DNA of 64,000 nt from Sphingobium xanthum. Its GTDB lineage: Bacteria; Pseudomonadota; Alphaproteobacteria; Sphingomonadales; Sphingomonadaceae. Under the pieces are notes generated by a model. The model saw nothing but the letters and a program-made list of their open reading frames with translations. It did not search any database and was not told the DNA's origin. Where the stretch lies: the NCBI RefSeq assembly GCF_019737615.1, contig NZ_JAHKKS010000005.1, positions 1-64,000 on the forward strand, written 5' to 3'. Position numbers and translations under genes: made by a program. Shown piece after piece: positions 55,678 to 63,141 of the stretch; position 1 is the first letter of the stretch; the number at the start of each line of letters is the position of its first letter.

Positions 55678-56091
55678 TCAGGAGCGCCGTCGCCGAAATG
55701 GCCAGTCCGTCACGCCACTTGCCCAGAACGCCCACCAGATGATGACCGGCTGCAAGGCAAGACGCGGCCCGTGATACCACCAGCTCAGATGCACGCCGCG
55801 CAGAGGTATGTCGTTCAGCGCGTGGTTGAGGTTCGCCGGCCAGACGCAGAGCGCATAGAGCGCGAGGCCGATGCCCGCTGCCCGCCGCAGCCTTGGGATC
55901 ATGAGGCCCGCCGTCCCCGCAATCTCCGCCAGCCCGGTGAGCGCGACGACCTGTGCCGGCCACGGAACCCAGCCGGGCGTGATCGCGATGAAGCCGGCGG
56001 GCGAGCGCAGATGAGCGATCCCGGCCGCGAGATAGGCCAGCGCGAGCAACCAGCGCGCAATACGCCGCGCCGGCGTTTGGCGCTCAGCCAC
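55678..56091 (-). CDS. DoxX-like membrane protein
   Basis: 137 residues with four hydrophobic helices. ARWLLALAYLAAGIAHLRSPAGFIAITPGWVPWPAQVVALTGLAEIAGTAGLMIPRLRRAAGIGLALYALCVWPANLNHALNDIPL follows the DoxX consensus, including the YxxAGxxHL helix and the GxxEIxGxxGLL helix. The family's role is not well defined; some members take part in redox or quinone-linked processes. The start overlaps the mgtE stop by 8 bp, so it probably follows mgtE in one transcript. Confidence 0.88.
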   Translation of the reverse strand: MAERQTPARRIARWLLALAYLAAGIAHLRSPAGFIAITPGWVPWPAQVVALTGLAEIAGTAGLMIPRLRRAAGIGLALYALCVWPANLNHALNDIPLRGVHLSWWYHGPRLALQPVIIWWAFWASGVTDWPFRRRRS

Positions 56092-57535
56092 CCATGCCCG
56101 CCAAGGTCGCGAGACCGAGGAAGGCGAAGAAGCCCATCGAGTCCGTAATCATCGTCACGAACACCGAAGAGGCAACCGCCGGATCGATGTTGAACCGGTC
56201 GAACATCAGAGGCACGGCAACGCCCGCAAAGCCCGCCGTGCAGATGTTGGTTAGCATCGCCGCCGCGATTACGCCGCCGAGTTGCGCATTCTGAAAGACC
56301 AGAGCGACGCCGATGCCGAGAACGAGCGCCACGGTCGCGCCATTGAGCAGCGCCACGCGGATCTCGCGCAGGATCGTGCGCCAGGTGTTGGAAGCGGTGA
56401 TCTGGTTGGTCGCAAGCGCGCGCACCGTCACCGCCATGGTCTGGCTGCCGGCATTGCCACCCACGCCCGCGACGATCGGCATGAGCGTCGCCAGCGCGAC
56501 CATCTTCTCGATCGTCCCTTCGAAGATCGCGATCACCGTGGAGGCGAGCAAAGCCGTCAGCAGGTTCGAGAGCAGCCAGCGCACGCGCGTCTTGTAGCTG
56601 TCGAGCACCGGCTCGTTGATGTCGCCGTCGCCGGCACCGGACAGGCGCAATATATCCTCGCCCGCCTCTTCCTGGATGATGTGGACGATGTCGTCGACGG
56701 TGATCATGCCGACCAGCCGCCCGCCGGGATCGACCACGGCGGCCGAGATCAACGCATATTTCTGGAAGCGCAGCGCCACTTCTTCCTGGTCCATATCGAC
56801 CGGGATCAGGGTCTGCTCGCGCTTCATGACATCGGTCATTGCGATATCGCGCGGGCAGCGCAGCACCCAGCTGAGCTGGCAGGTGCCGATCGGCTTGTGC
56901 GTCGCGTCGACAACGAAGATTTCCCAGAAATCGGACGTAAGATCGCCCGTGTCGCGCAGATAGTCGATCGTCTGGCCGACCGTCCAATGCTCTGGCACGG
57001 CGACCAGATCGCGCTGCATCAGGCGGCCGGCGGTCTCCTCGCCATAGGACAGCGCGGTCTCGATCGCGGCGCGATCTTCCGGTTCCATCGCGTCGAGGAC
57101 GGCCTGCTGGTCCTCCTCGTCGAGATCCTCGATGATCGCGACGGCATCGTCTGTGTCGAGCTCGGCGGCCAGCTCGGCGAGCTGCTCGGGCTCCAGCGCC
57201 TCGACGACCGTGTCGCGCACATAATCGTTGAGCTCGGACAGCACCTCGGCGCCGACCAGATCGCCAAGCGCCTCGGCGACTTCGGCGCGGCGCTCGTCCG
57301 GCGTCAGCTCCAGAAGGTCGGCGATGTCGGCGGGATGGAGCGGCTCGACCAGTGCGCGCGCGCCATCGTCGTCGCCCGCCTCGACCGCGTCAAGCACGGC
57401 CGTGACGAAGCCGGGCTTCAGCCTATCATCCTCGTCGAGATTGGTTTCGGGCGCCGGAGCTTCCGGCGCGAGCGCGCGCTCGGCGTTTACCGGGTCGTGC
57501 TGTTCGAGATCGGACGGGGGAATGCGTTCAGCCAT
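56084..57535 (-). CDS. mgtE: Magnesium transporter MgtE
   Basis: 483 residues. A 60-residue acidic stretch opens the protein. The MgtE N-domain (~60-160) has HPADIADLLELTPDERRAEVAEALGD and DLDEEDQQAVLDAMEPEDRAAIETALSYGEETAGRLMQRDLVAVPEHWTVGQTIDYL. Two CBS repeats follow (FVVDATHKPIGTCQLSWVLR; LISAAVVDPGGRLVGMITVDDIVHIIQEEAGEDILRLSG). Five membrane helices then include ALATLMPIVAGVGGNAGSQTMAVTVRALA with the conserved N-x-G-x-Q of the pore. It is a Mg2+-gated channel of the inner membrane. Confidence 0.97.
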   Translation of the reverse strand: MAERIPPSDLEQHDPVNAERALAPEAPAPETNLDEDDRLKPGFVTAVLDAVEAGDDDGARALVEPLHPADIADLLELTPDERRAEVAEALGDLVGAEVLSELNDYVRDTVVEALEPEQLAELAAELDTDDAVAIIEDLDEEDQQAVLDAMEPEDRAAIETALSYGEETAGRLMQRDLVAVPEHWTVGQTIDYLRDTGDLTSDFWEIFVVDATHKPIGTCQLSWVLRCPRDIAMTDVMKREQTLIPVDMDQEEVALRFQKYALISAAVVDPGGRLVGMITVDDIVHIIQEEAGEDILRLSGAGDGDINEPVLDSYKTRVRWLLSNLLTALLASTVIAIFEGTIEKMVALATLMPIVAGVGGNAGSQTMAVTVRALATNQITASNTWRTILREIRVALLNGATVALVLGIGVALVFQNAQLGGVIAAAMLTNICTAGFAGVAVPLMFDRFNIDPAVASSVFVTMITDSMGFFAFLGLATLAGMGG

Positions 57536-57700
57536 CGCTGGTCTCCATTCCCATCATCGCCGATCATCGTCATGCTTCCCCTTTTGCGCATGCGAAATGC
57601 AAAGGCAAGGACGCGATGATGCTTTGCGGACAAGCCCGGCACGAAGCCTTAAAGCTTGCCCGCTATGCGCCGGATCGCGGCGCATGCCAAAGGGAGCGAC

Positions 57701-59158
57701 ATGACGATGCGGAACAGCCGGGCGAAGGATCGATCAACAGCGACGGAGCGGCTGGTGTTCCTTGCGATCTGCATCGCGACCCTGCTGTTCGCGGTCATCA
57801 CGCCGCCTTTCCAGTCGCCCGACGAGAACCAGCATTACATGAAGGCGCTGCACCTCGCGCGCGGCCATGTGCTGGCCGAGCAGCGCGGGCGCGATGTCGG
57901 CGCGGAGCTGCCGCGCGACGCACTCGACCTTTATGACCGCGATTTCCCGGCAGAGGAGCCGGGCGTGCCCAAGCGCTTCGATCCCGCCATGCTCGGCCCC
58001 TCCTGGCGTGCCGACACCGGCCGGCCCGGCACGGGCTTCGGCCTCTTTCCGAACATCGCCAATTATGCGCCCACGATGTACGCCCCGCAGGCGCTCGGCA
58101 TTGCGCTCGGCGAATGGTCCGGCCTGCCGCGCCTTGGCGGCTTCTACCTTGGCCGTCTGGTCAATCTCTCGCTCTCGCTGCTCCTGCTGGCGCTCGCGAT
58201 GCGCCTGATGCCGTTCGGACGGATCGCCCTGCTCGCCATCGCCGCGCTGCCCACCTTCTCGCATCAGATCGGCTCCAATTCGCCGGACGCGATCATCAAC
58301 GGCCTCGGCTTCGTCGCGCTCGCCCTCGCTTTGCGCTTCGGACAGGGCACCGCGCGGCGGGGCGGCACCGCTGCGATCATGATCGTGACACCGCTGCTCG
58401 CGCTCGCCAAGGGCGTCTATCTGCCGCTGATGGCCGCGGGCCTGCGCTGGCCAACCGATCGACGCGACCGCCGTCCGTGGATCCTGATCGGCGCGATGGC
58501 GCTCGGCACGGTCGCCTTCGTCCTCTGGATGAAGGCCAATGGCGGCACGCAGGCGCTCTACTCCATCACCTCGCGCAAGACCGGCGAGTCGGTGATGACC
58601 GCGCCGCTGGCCGATCAGCTCGGCGTCATCCTGGGCGATCCGGTCGGCTATACCCGCATCCTCATCTCGAGCATGATCGAGCGCGGTCCCGTCTATGCGC
58701 TGCAAATCGTCGGCCGCTTCGGCTGGAACACGATCCTGCTTCCGCTGCTTGCCTATCCGCTTGCCGCCCTGATGCTCGGTGCGGCGATCCTGTCCGGAGC
58801 GGACGCGCGCTTCGGCTTGCTCCAGCGCCTCTGGTGGCTGGCCGTGGCGGCAGGCTGCGCCGTGCTGGTCGAAACTGCCTGCTATCTCATCGGCACGCCT
58901 TATGGGGCCGACTATATCCAGGGCGTGCAGGGCCGCTATTTCCTGCCGGCCTTGCCGCTGGTCCTGCTCGCGCTCATGCCGGCCGGCGCCGTCCCGCATG
59001 CCGAGAAGATGTTCAAGTGGAGCGCCCTGCTGCTGCTCGCCATCGGCCTCGTGACCGCGCTCGACAGCTTCTGGATCCACGGCTTCACCTCCGTCGACGG
59101 CATGCCGCCGCACAGCAGCCTCATTCGCGCGCTCTTCCTGCCTTCGCCGCGCTGGTGA
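57701..59158 (+). CDS. DUF2142 family membrane protein
   Basis: 485 residues from ATG 57701 (GGGAGCGAC upstream). About ten helices. LLFAVITPPFQSPDENQHYMKALHLARGHVLAEQRG is the family signature, where P-x-x-SPDExxHY lies in the first exterior loop and resembles the catalytic Asp/Glu of GT-C glycosyltransferases. YAPTMYAPQALGIALG and FSHQIGSNSPDAIINGLGFVALAL follow, with GVQGRYFLPALPLVLLAL near the end. The family is thought to act on surface glycans, but its activity is not established. Confidence 0.9.
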   Translation: MTMRNSRAKDRSTATERLVFLAICIATLLFAVITPPFQSPDENQHYMKALHLARGHVLAEQRGRDVGAELPRDALDLYDRDFPAEEPGVPKRFDPAMLGPSWRADTGRPGTGFGLFPNIANYAPTMYAPQALGIALGEWSGLPRLGGFYLGRLVNLSLSLLLLALAMRLMPFGRIALLAIAALPTFSHQIGSNSPDAIINGLGFVALALALRFGQGTARRGGTAAIMIVTPLLALAKGVYLPLMAAGLRWPTDRRDRRPWILIGAMALGTVAFVLWMKANGGTQALYSITSRKTGESVMTAPLADQLGVILGDPVGYTRILISSMIERGPVYALQIVGRFGWNTILLPLLAYPLAALMLGAAILSGADARFGLLQRLWWLAVAAGCAVLVETACYLIGTPYGADYIQGVQGRYFLPALPLVLLALMPAGAVPHAEKMFKWSALLLLAIGLVTALDSFWIHGFTSVDGMPPHSSLIRALFLPSPRW

Positions 59159-59270
59159 GGGCAGCAGGAGCGCGGGCAATCCCCGGCCATATCGCCTCGC
59201 CCACCATTGACGCCCCGCCCCGCAATCCCTAGGTCGCCCGCACCCCGATATTTCAGGAAAGGTGCCGACT

Positions 59271-59723
59271 ATGGCCGACGAGACCCTTACCTTCACGCTC
59301 GACAGCGGCGGCGACGTCGTGATTCAGCTCCGTCCCGATCTGGCGCCCGGCCATGTCGAGCGCATCGCCACGCTCGCCAGGCAGGGTTTCTATGATGGCG
59401 TGGTGTTCCACCGCGTGATCCCCGGCTTCATGGCGCAGGGCGGCGATCCGACCGGCACCGGCATGGGCGGCTCTGAGCTTCCGGACCTCGAGGCCGAGTT
59501 CAACGACGAGCCGCATGTGCGCGGCGTCTGCTCGATGGCGCGCAGCCAGCGTCCGGACAGCGCGAACAGCCAGTTCTTCATCTGCTTCGACGATGCGACC
59601 TTCCTCGATCGCCAGTACACCGCATGGGGCGTGGTCACCTCGGGCATGGAACATGTCGATGCGCTGCCCAAGGGCGAGCCGCCCGCGAAGCCCGGCAAGA
59701 TCCTCAAGGCGACGGTGAGCTGA
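59271..59723 (+). CDS. ppiB: Cytoplasmic cyclophilin-type peptidyl-prolyl isomerase
   Basis: 150 residues from ATG 59271, without signal peptide. FTLDSGGDVVIQLRPDLAPGHVERIATLARQGFYDGVVFHRVIPGFMAQGGDPTGTGMGGSELPDLEAEF and GVCSMARSQRPDSANSQFFICFDDATFLDRQYTAWGVVTSGM are cyclophilin blocks, including FHRVIPGFMAQGGDP. It is closely similar to the exported cyclophilin near 51 kb over the whole domain. A good terminator follows. Confidence 0.95.
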   Translation: MADETLTFTLDSGGDVVIQLRPDLAPGHVERIATLARQGFYDGVVFHRVIPGFMAQGGDPTGTGMGGSELPDLEAEFNDEPHVRGVCSMARSQRPDSANSQFFICFDDATFLDRQYTAWGVVTSGMEHVDALPKGEPPAKPGKILKATVS

Positions 59724-59799
59724 GCATTTAATCAGCCGTATGACGGAACCTCATCAACAAATGAAGTTTCGCTAAAGTAAAACTGAACGCTCTGTTAAT

Positions 59800-59846
59800 G
59801 ACCCTGTCGTGTCATCGAAATGACACAGCAGGGTCTTTCCATTTTT
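59800..59846 (+). terminator. Intrinsic terminator
   Basis: GACCCTGTCGTGTCA pairs with TGACACAGCAGGGTC (two mismatches) around a TCGAAA loop, followed by TTTCCATTTTT. It lies ~75 bp after the ppiB-like stop. Confidence 0.72.
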
Positions 59847-59966
59847 CCGCCACAATTTATTCGGGAACGGTTCAGGCGCCGAACGCATTTTTGGACACGT
59901 GATCGACACCGTCTTTCACATTGCCGGGTTCAGCCCGTGATTGTCTCAACAATAAGGTTCAGTGTC

Positions 59967-60530
59967 ATGAAATCCTATAGCCTCACCGCTCTCGCCCTTG
60001 CGCTTACTGCCGGCGTTTCCGCGCCCGCCCTGGCCCAGGACGGCGGATCCTCCAGCGGGCTCGAGCCCTATGTCGGCGTGATGGGCGGTCTCCACGATTT
60101 CGACAACGACCAGTATAACGGCAGCCCGCCGAGCGGCTATCGCGGCTGGGTCGTCGAGGGTGTTGCCGGCGCGAACTACGACTTCGGCAAGTTCTTCGTC
60201 GGTGCGGAGGGCAGCGTTGCCAAGGGCGTCGATAAGGATATCGACTGGGAATATGGCGCCGCTGGCCGCTTTGGCGTGAAGGCCGGCAAGGACAGCCTGT
60301 TCTTCGCCAAGGTCGGCTATCAGTGGACGCAGTTCGCCGATTCTGCCCGCCCCGCCGTCTCGACCAATCGTCACTATGACGGCACGACTTATGGCTTCGG
60401 CACCGAAGTCTCGCTGGCGGATCTCGGCGGCTCGTCCGACAAGAGCAATATCCGCCTGCGCGCCCAGGTCGATACGCGCGGCGACTTCCACAGCTTCCGC
60501 CCGATGGCGGGTATCGTCGCAAAGTTCTGA
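59967..60530 (+). CDS. Outer-membrane beta-barrel protein (opacity-like)
   Basis: 187 residues from ATG 59967, where the signal peptide begins (MKSYSLTALALALTAGVSAPALAQ). The mature protein is built of alternating strands (LEPYVGVMGGLHDF; GYRGWVVEGVAGANYDFGKFFVGAEGSVAKG; AGRFGVKAGKDSLFFAKVGYQWTQF; RLRAQVDTRGDFHSFRPMAGIVAKF), ends in Phe and is about the size of an eight-stranded barrel. The pattern is that of porin/opacity-type family members. No specific function can be assigned. Confidence 0.82.
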   Translation: MKSYSLTALALALTAGVSAPALAQDGGSSSGLEPYVGVMGGLHDFDNDQYNGSPPSGYRGWVVEGVAGANYDFGKFFVGAEGSVAKGVDKDIDWEYGAAGRFGVKAGKDSLFFAKVGYQWTQFADSARPAVSTNRHYDGTTYGFGTEVSLADLGGSSDKSNIRLRAQVDTRGDFHSFRPMAGIVAKF

Positions 60531-60559
60531 TCCCGATCTTCCTCACGGGACCAGTCAGG

Positions 60560-60590
60560 ACGGCCGGGGCGACACCGCTCCGGCCGTTTT
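60560..60590 (+). terminator. Intrinsic terminator
   Basis: ACGGCCGG pairs with CCGGCCGT, extended by G-C pairs around GACACC, followed by TTTTC. It lies 29 bp after the outer-membrane protein stop. Confidence 0.75.
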
Positions 60591-60603
60591 CATGTCTCTT
60601 ATT

Positions 60604-60720
60604 AGCCCCTCCCCTTCAGGGGAGGGGAAGGGGGTGGGGGCGATGCGCAGCATCGCTCGCGTAGCGATCATCCTGCAAGGTTCAACCCCACCCCAACCCC
60701 TCCCCTGAAGGGGAGGGGCT
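60604..60720. repeat. Large palindromic repeat element
   Basis: The left part (AGCCCCTCCCCTTCAGGGG, then a GGGGTGGGG run) is mirrored on the right by CCCCACCCC and CCCCTGAAGGGGAGGGGCT at 60685-60720. Each end also folds on itself around TTCA/TGAA. The ~117-bp unit is a nested inverted repeat between two gene ends and encodes nothing. It shares its core with the short palindrome at 40.77 kb. Confidence 0.75.
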
Positions 60721-60731
60721 TTGGATAATTC

Positions 60732-61982
60732 TCACTCGCAAAGCCCCTGCGCCCGCGCGACCATACCGCCCAGGCCCCGGCACTTGGGCTTCTTCCCGCC
60801 ATGCTGCCCCGACTGCCCCGCGCTTTCCTCGTCATCCTCGCTCATGCTGCTCATATCGCCCATGTCCGGCCCGCCGATCATGAACATGGTGTTGGAGCGG
60901 AAGCGCACGCGCGTCGTCCAGTCGGGCTTCCAGGCGATCTTGGGATCGGCCGGGCGCGGCGGATTGGCGAAATGCTGCTCGGGGCCATAAGCATAAAGGC
61001 TGCCCATCATGATCTCGCCGCCGGCCTTCTTGACCTCGGCCGGGATTTGGCAGCTTGTCTGCGTGGGCGGCATAACCGTCTTGGCGCCGATCAGCTTCTG
61101 CACCGCGGCCGGCGAGAGCCAGTCCCACAGCGGCCCGCCAAAGGCCTGCGTCGCCGAAGAGGCCCACCAGACCATTTCGGTCGGCTGACCACGCCCGCCC
61201 ATGTCCTTGGCCGAGAACGCCCAGGCATAATAGCCGGTCGCGCTCGGCAGCCGGTTCCAGTTGAGCATGATCGATCCGCCCGCCTGCTCTGCCGAACGCG
61301 CGCTCAGTGGAGGCATGAAGTCCTGGTTGAGATTGAAATTGATCTCCGGCGCATAGCTGCTGGTGATCTTGTGCGCGCCGATCAGCGAGCTGCCCGGGCT
61401 CACGCTCTTCCGGTCCTTCGAATTGGGCCAGTCCGCATAGGTCTTGCTGTTGGTCGGCTTGATGTCCCAGTCGCCCGGCAGGCTGATCGGCTGCTGATAA
61501 AGGCCCGGCGGGATCTGCCCCTTCGCCACCTTGGCGAAGTCGATCACGATCGGCTGACCCTTGGGCGCATTGGCGCCACAGCCCCAATAGATGAGCAGTC
61601 GCCCCTTGGGGAGTTCGCCTTGCTGCGGTGTGTCCGGCGCGCCCTTGCCCGGCGTGTAGGTCAGTTCCACCGATTTGCCGAGCCGCGCGCCAGCCGGCAT
61701 GAAATGCTCGGCCTTCGGCGCGCCAGTCGGCTCGCGCGTCGATCCGATGCGCAGGATCATCTCATGATTGGCGCCGCCACCGCCGCCCGTCATCGCCATC
61801 GCCGCACTCATGCCGCCGCCCGCCATCCCGGCCATGCCGGACATGGTGCCGGCATCGATCGTGTAGCGCGCGATCGGCGGCAATACCTGCTGCTGCTGCT
61901 GCGTCGATGCCGGCGCGGCCAGCGCGACGAGTGCAAGAACGGAAACGGGCCGCGCGAAACGGCGAACAAAAGGACCGGTCAT
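60732..61982 (-). CDS. Exported hypothetical protein with FN3-like segment
   Basis: 416 residues from ATG 61982 (GGAGGAGAGAG upstream). Signal peptide VRRFARPVSVLALVALAAPASTQ. Then a Met/Gly-rich stretch (GTMSGMAGMAGGGMSAAMAM), a strand-rich middle, and GGSIMLNWNRLPSATGYYAWAF, which resembles a fibronectin type III strand pair. The C-terminus is acidic (MSSMSEDDEE) followed by PKCRGLGGMVARAQGLC with a Cys pair. I do not recognise the family as a whole. It seems a secreted protein of unknown role. Confidence 0.8.
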   Translation of the reverse strand: MTGPFVRRFARPVSVLALVALAAPASTQQQQQVLPPIARYTIDAGTMSGMAGMAGGGMSAAMAMTGGGGGANHEMILRIGSTREPTGAPKAEHFMPAGARLGKSVELTYTPGKGAPDTPQQGELPKGRLLIYWGCGANAPKGQPIVIDFAKVAKGQIPPGLYQQPISLPGDWDIKPTNSKTYADWPNSKDRKSVSPGSSLIGAHKITSSYAPEINFNLNQDFMPPLSARSAEQAGGSIMLNWNRLPSATGYYAWAFSAKDMGGRGQPTEMVWWASSATQAFGGPLWDWLSPAAVQKLIGAKTVMPPTQTSCQIPAEVKKAGGEIMMGSLYAYGPEQHFANPPRPADPKIAWKPDWTTRVRFRSNTMFMIGGPDMGDMSSMSEDDEESAGQSGQHGGKKPKCRGLGGMVARAQGLCE

Positions 61983-62324
61983 GTAGCTCTCTCCTCCCGG
62001 GAACGCCGGCGGCTCAGCCTGCGTGATACCGATGTGCATATGAGAGCATCCCGCCCGGAGATTGGACGAAATCGCCATGACGCTGATTTGCAAGGCAGAA
62101 GATTTGCGTCGATGCACGAGCGGCCACAATCGCCGTGACGTCATCGCAGCATGAGCTGCGATCTCATCGGAAATTGGCCGCCATCTCATTCCAAAAGGAT
62201 CATTGAGGGACAGACTGCGGCGATGCTGGCTGAATGGCGATACAACCTCATCCGATCACGAACGTTGGTCCTTCCCTTCCGGGCAAGGCGGCGCGGCGGG
62301 TGCGCGCTATGTCGCGCATCGACA

Positions 62325-62336
62325 GAGACTAGTCTC
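62325..62336. promoter_or_regulatory. Perfect 12-bp palindrome before the 62.35-kb gene
   Basis: GAGACTAGTCTC is self-complementary and ends 14 bp before the ATG at 62351, overlapping the region just upstream of the ribosome-binding site. A GTCTCG half-site is shared with the palindrome at 26353. It is only a candidate operator. Confidence 0.3.
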
Positions 62337-62350
62337 GTGAGGAGAGCATC

Positions 62351-62704
62351 ATGGCCGTCAATCCCGTTCGCATCACCCTCGTGCCCAAGGGCGCCGACGC
62401 CGATACGGCGGCGGCACGGCAATTCGTGGTCGATCTGAAGCTCGACACGGAGAAGGGATCGAGCACCGGCCCCTTCCCCGCCTTCGGCCGCATCGGCGAC
62501 TTCCGCAAGCCCGAGACCCTGATCCCGTTCACCCTGATGATGGACGGCCGCCTCGACACCGGCACCTATGCGACCGACGCCCAGCGCCAGTCCAAGCTCG
62601 ACATCCGCAACGCCCCGCTCTCCGAAGGCGCCGAGATCGCGCTGATCGACGGCGACAGGAGCGAGACCTTCGTGGTGCAGACGATCGCCAACCTGCTGGA
62701 CTGA
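62351..62704 (+). CDS. Hypothetical protein
   Basis: 117 residues, with GAGGAGAG upstream and no signal peptide. It looks like a genuine protein: VNPVRITLVPKGADADTAAARQFVVDLKLDTEKG, FPAFGRIGDFRKPETLIPFTLMMDGRLDTGTYATDAQRQSKLDIRNAPLSEGAEIALIDGD and VVQTIANLLD show alternating strands with few helices. No family recognised. Its single-gene position and palindrome upstream give no hint of the pathway. Confidence 0.75.
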   Translation: MAVNPVRITLVPKGADADTAAARQFVVDLKLDTEKGSSTGPFPAFGRIGDFRKPETLIPFTLMMDGRLDTGTYATDAQRQSKLDIRNAPLSEGAEIALIDGDRSETFVVQTIANLLD

Positions 62705-62714
62705 GCGCCGCCCT

Positions 62715-62851
62715 AAATTCCTCCCCAAGCTCGCTTGGGGAGGGGGACCGCCCGCAGGGTGGTGGAGGGGAAATGGAGCGAGCTTTCCGCCTTCGGCGGC
62801 CCCTCCACCAGCTTCGCTGGTCCCCCTCCCAATCTACGATGGGGAGGATTT
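62715..62851. repeat. Long palindromic repeat element
   Basis: The outer arms AAATTCCTCCCCAAGC... (62715-62749) and ...ATGGGGAGGATTT (62819-62851) are imperfect inverted repeats with GGGGGACC/GGTCCCCC ends; inside, GGTGGAGGGG and CCCCTCCACC form a second stem with a CCTTCGG loop. It is a ~137-bp non-coding element of the dispersed type seen in many alphaproteobacterial genomes. Confidence 0.7.
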
Positions 62852-63141
62852 GCGGCATCCCACACCAACTTCCCGCTGTCCTACAGCCGCCCCGGCATGC
62901 AAACTTACCGCCACGGCCCAAATCGAGCCCGCGCTCTTTGACCCAGTAAAATCCCTCTTAAATCAACCGCTTCCGCTCAACCTGCGGCAGACTTTTCGCG
63001 TGTCACCATGACTCACACGCGCGAAGTTAGGGAAGATAAGCCCGCAAACCCGCAGAAATACGTGGGTCGCCGCCAAAGCCGCCCTCCCAAACTGCGCGCA
63101 GTCATGACAATGAGGCGGTCAATCCGCCCGAAAGCGACGCC

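Noticed and set aside
57734..59296. 520-codon minus-strand frame opposite the DUF2142 gene
   Set aside because: The translation is Arg/Glu/Gln-rich with no motif, while the plus strand encodes a clear membrane protein with the family signature.
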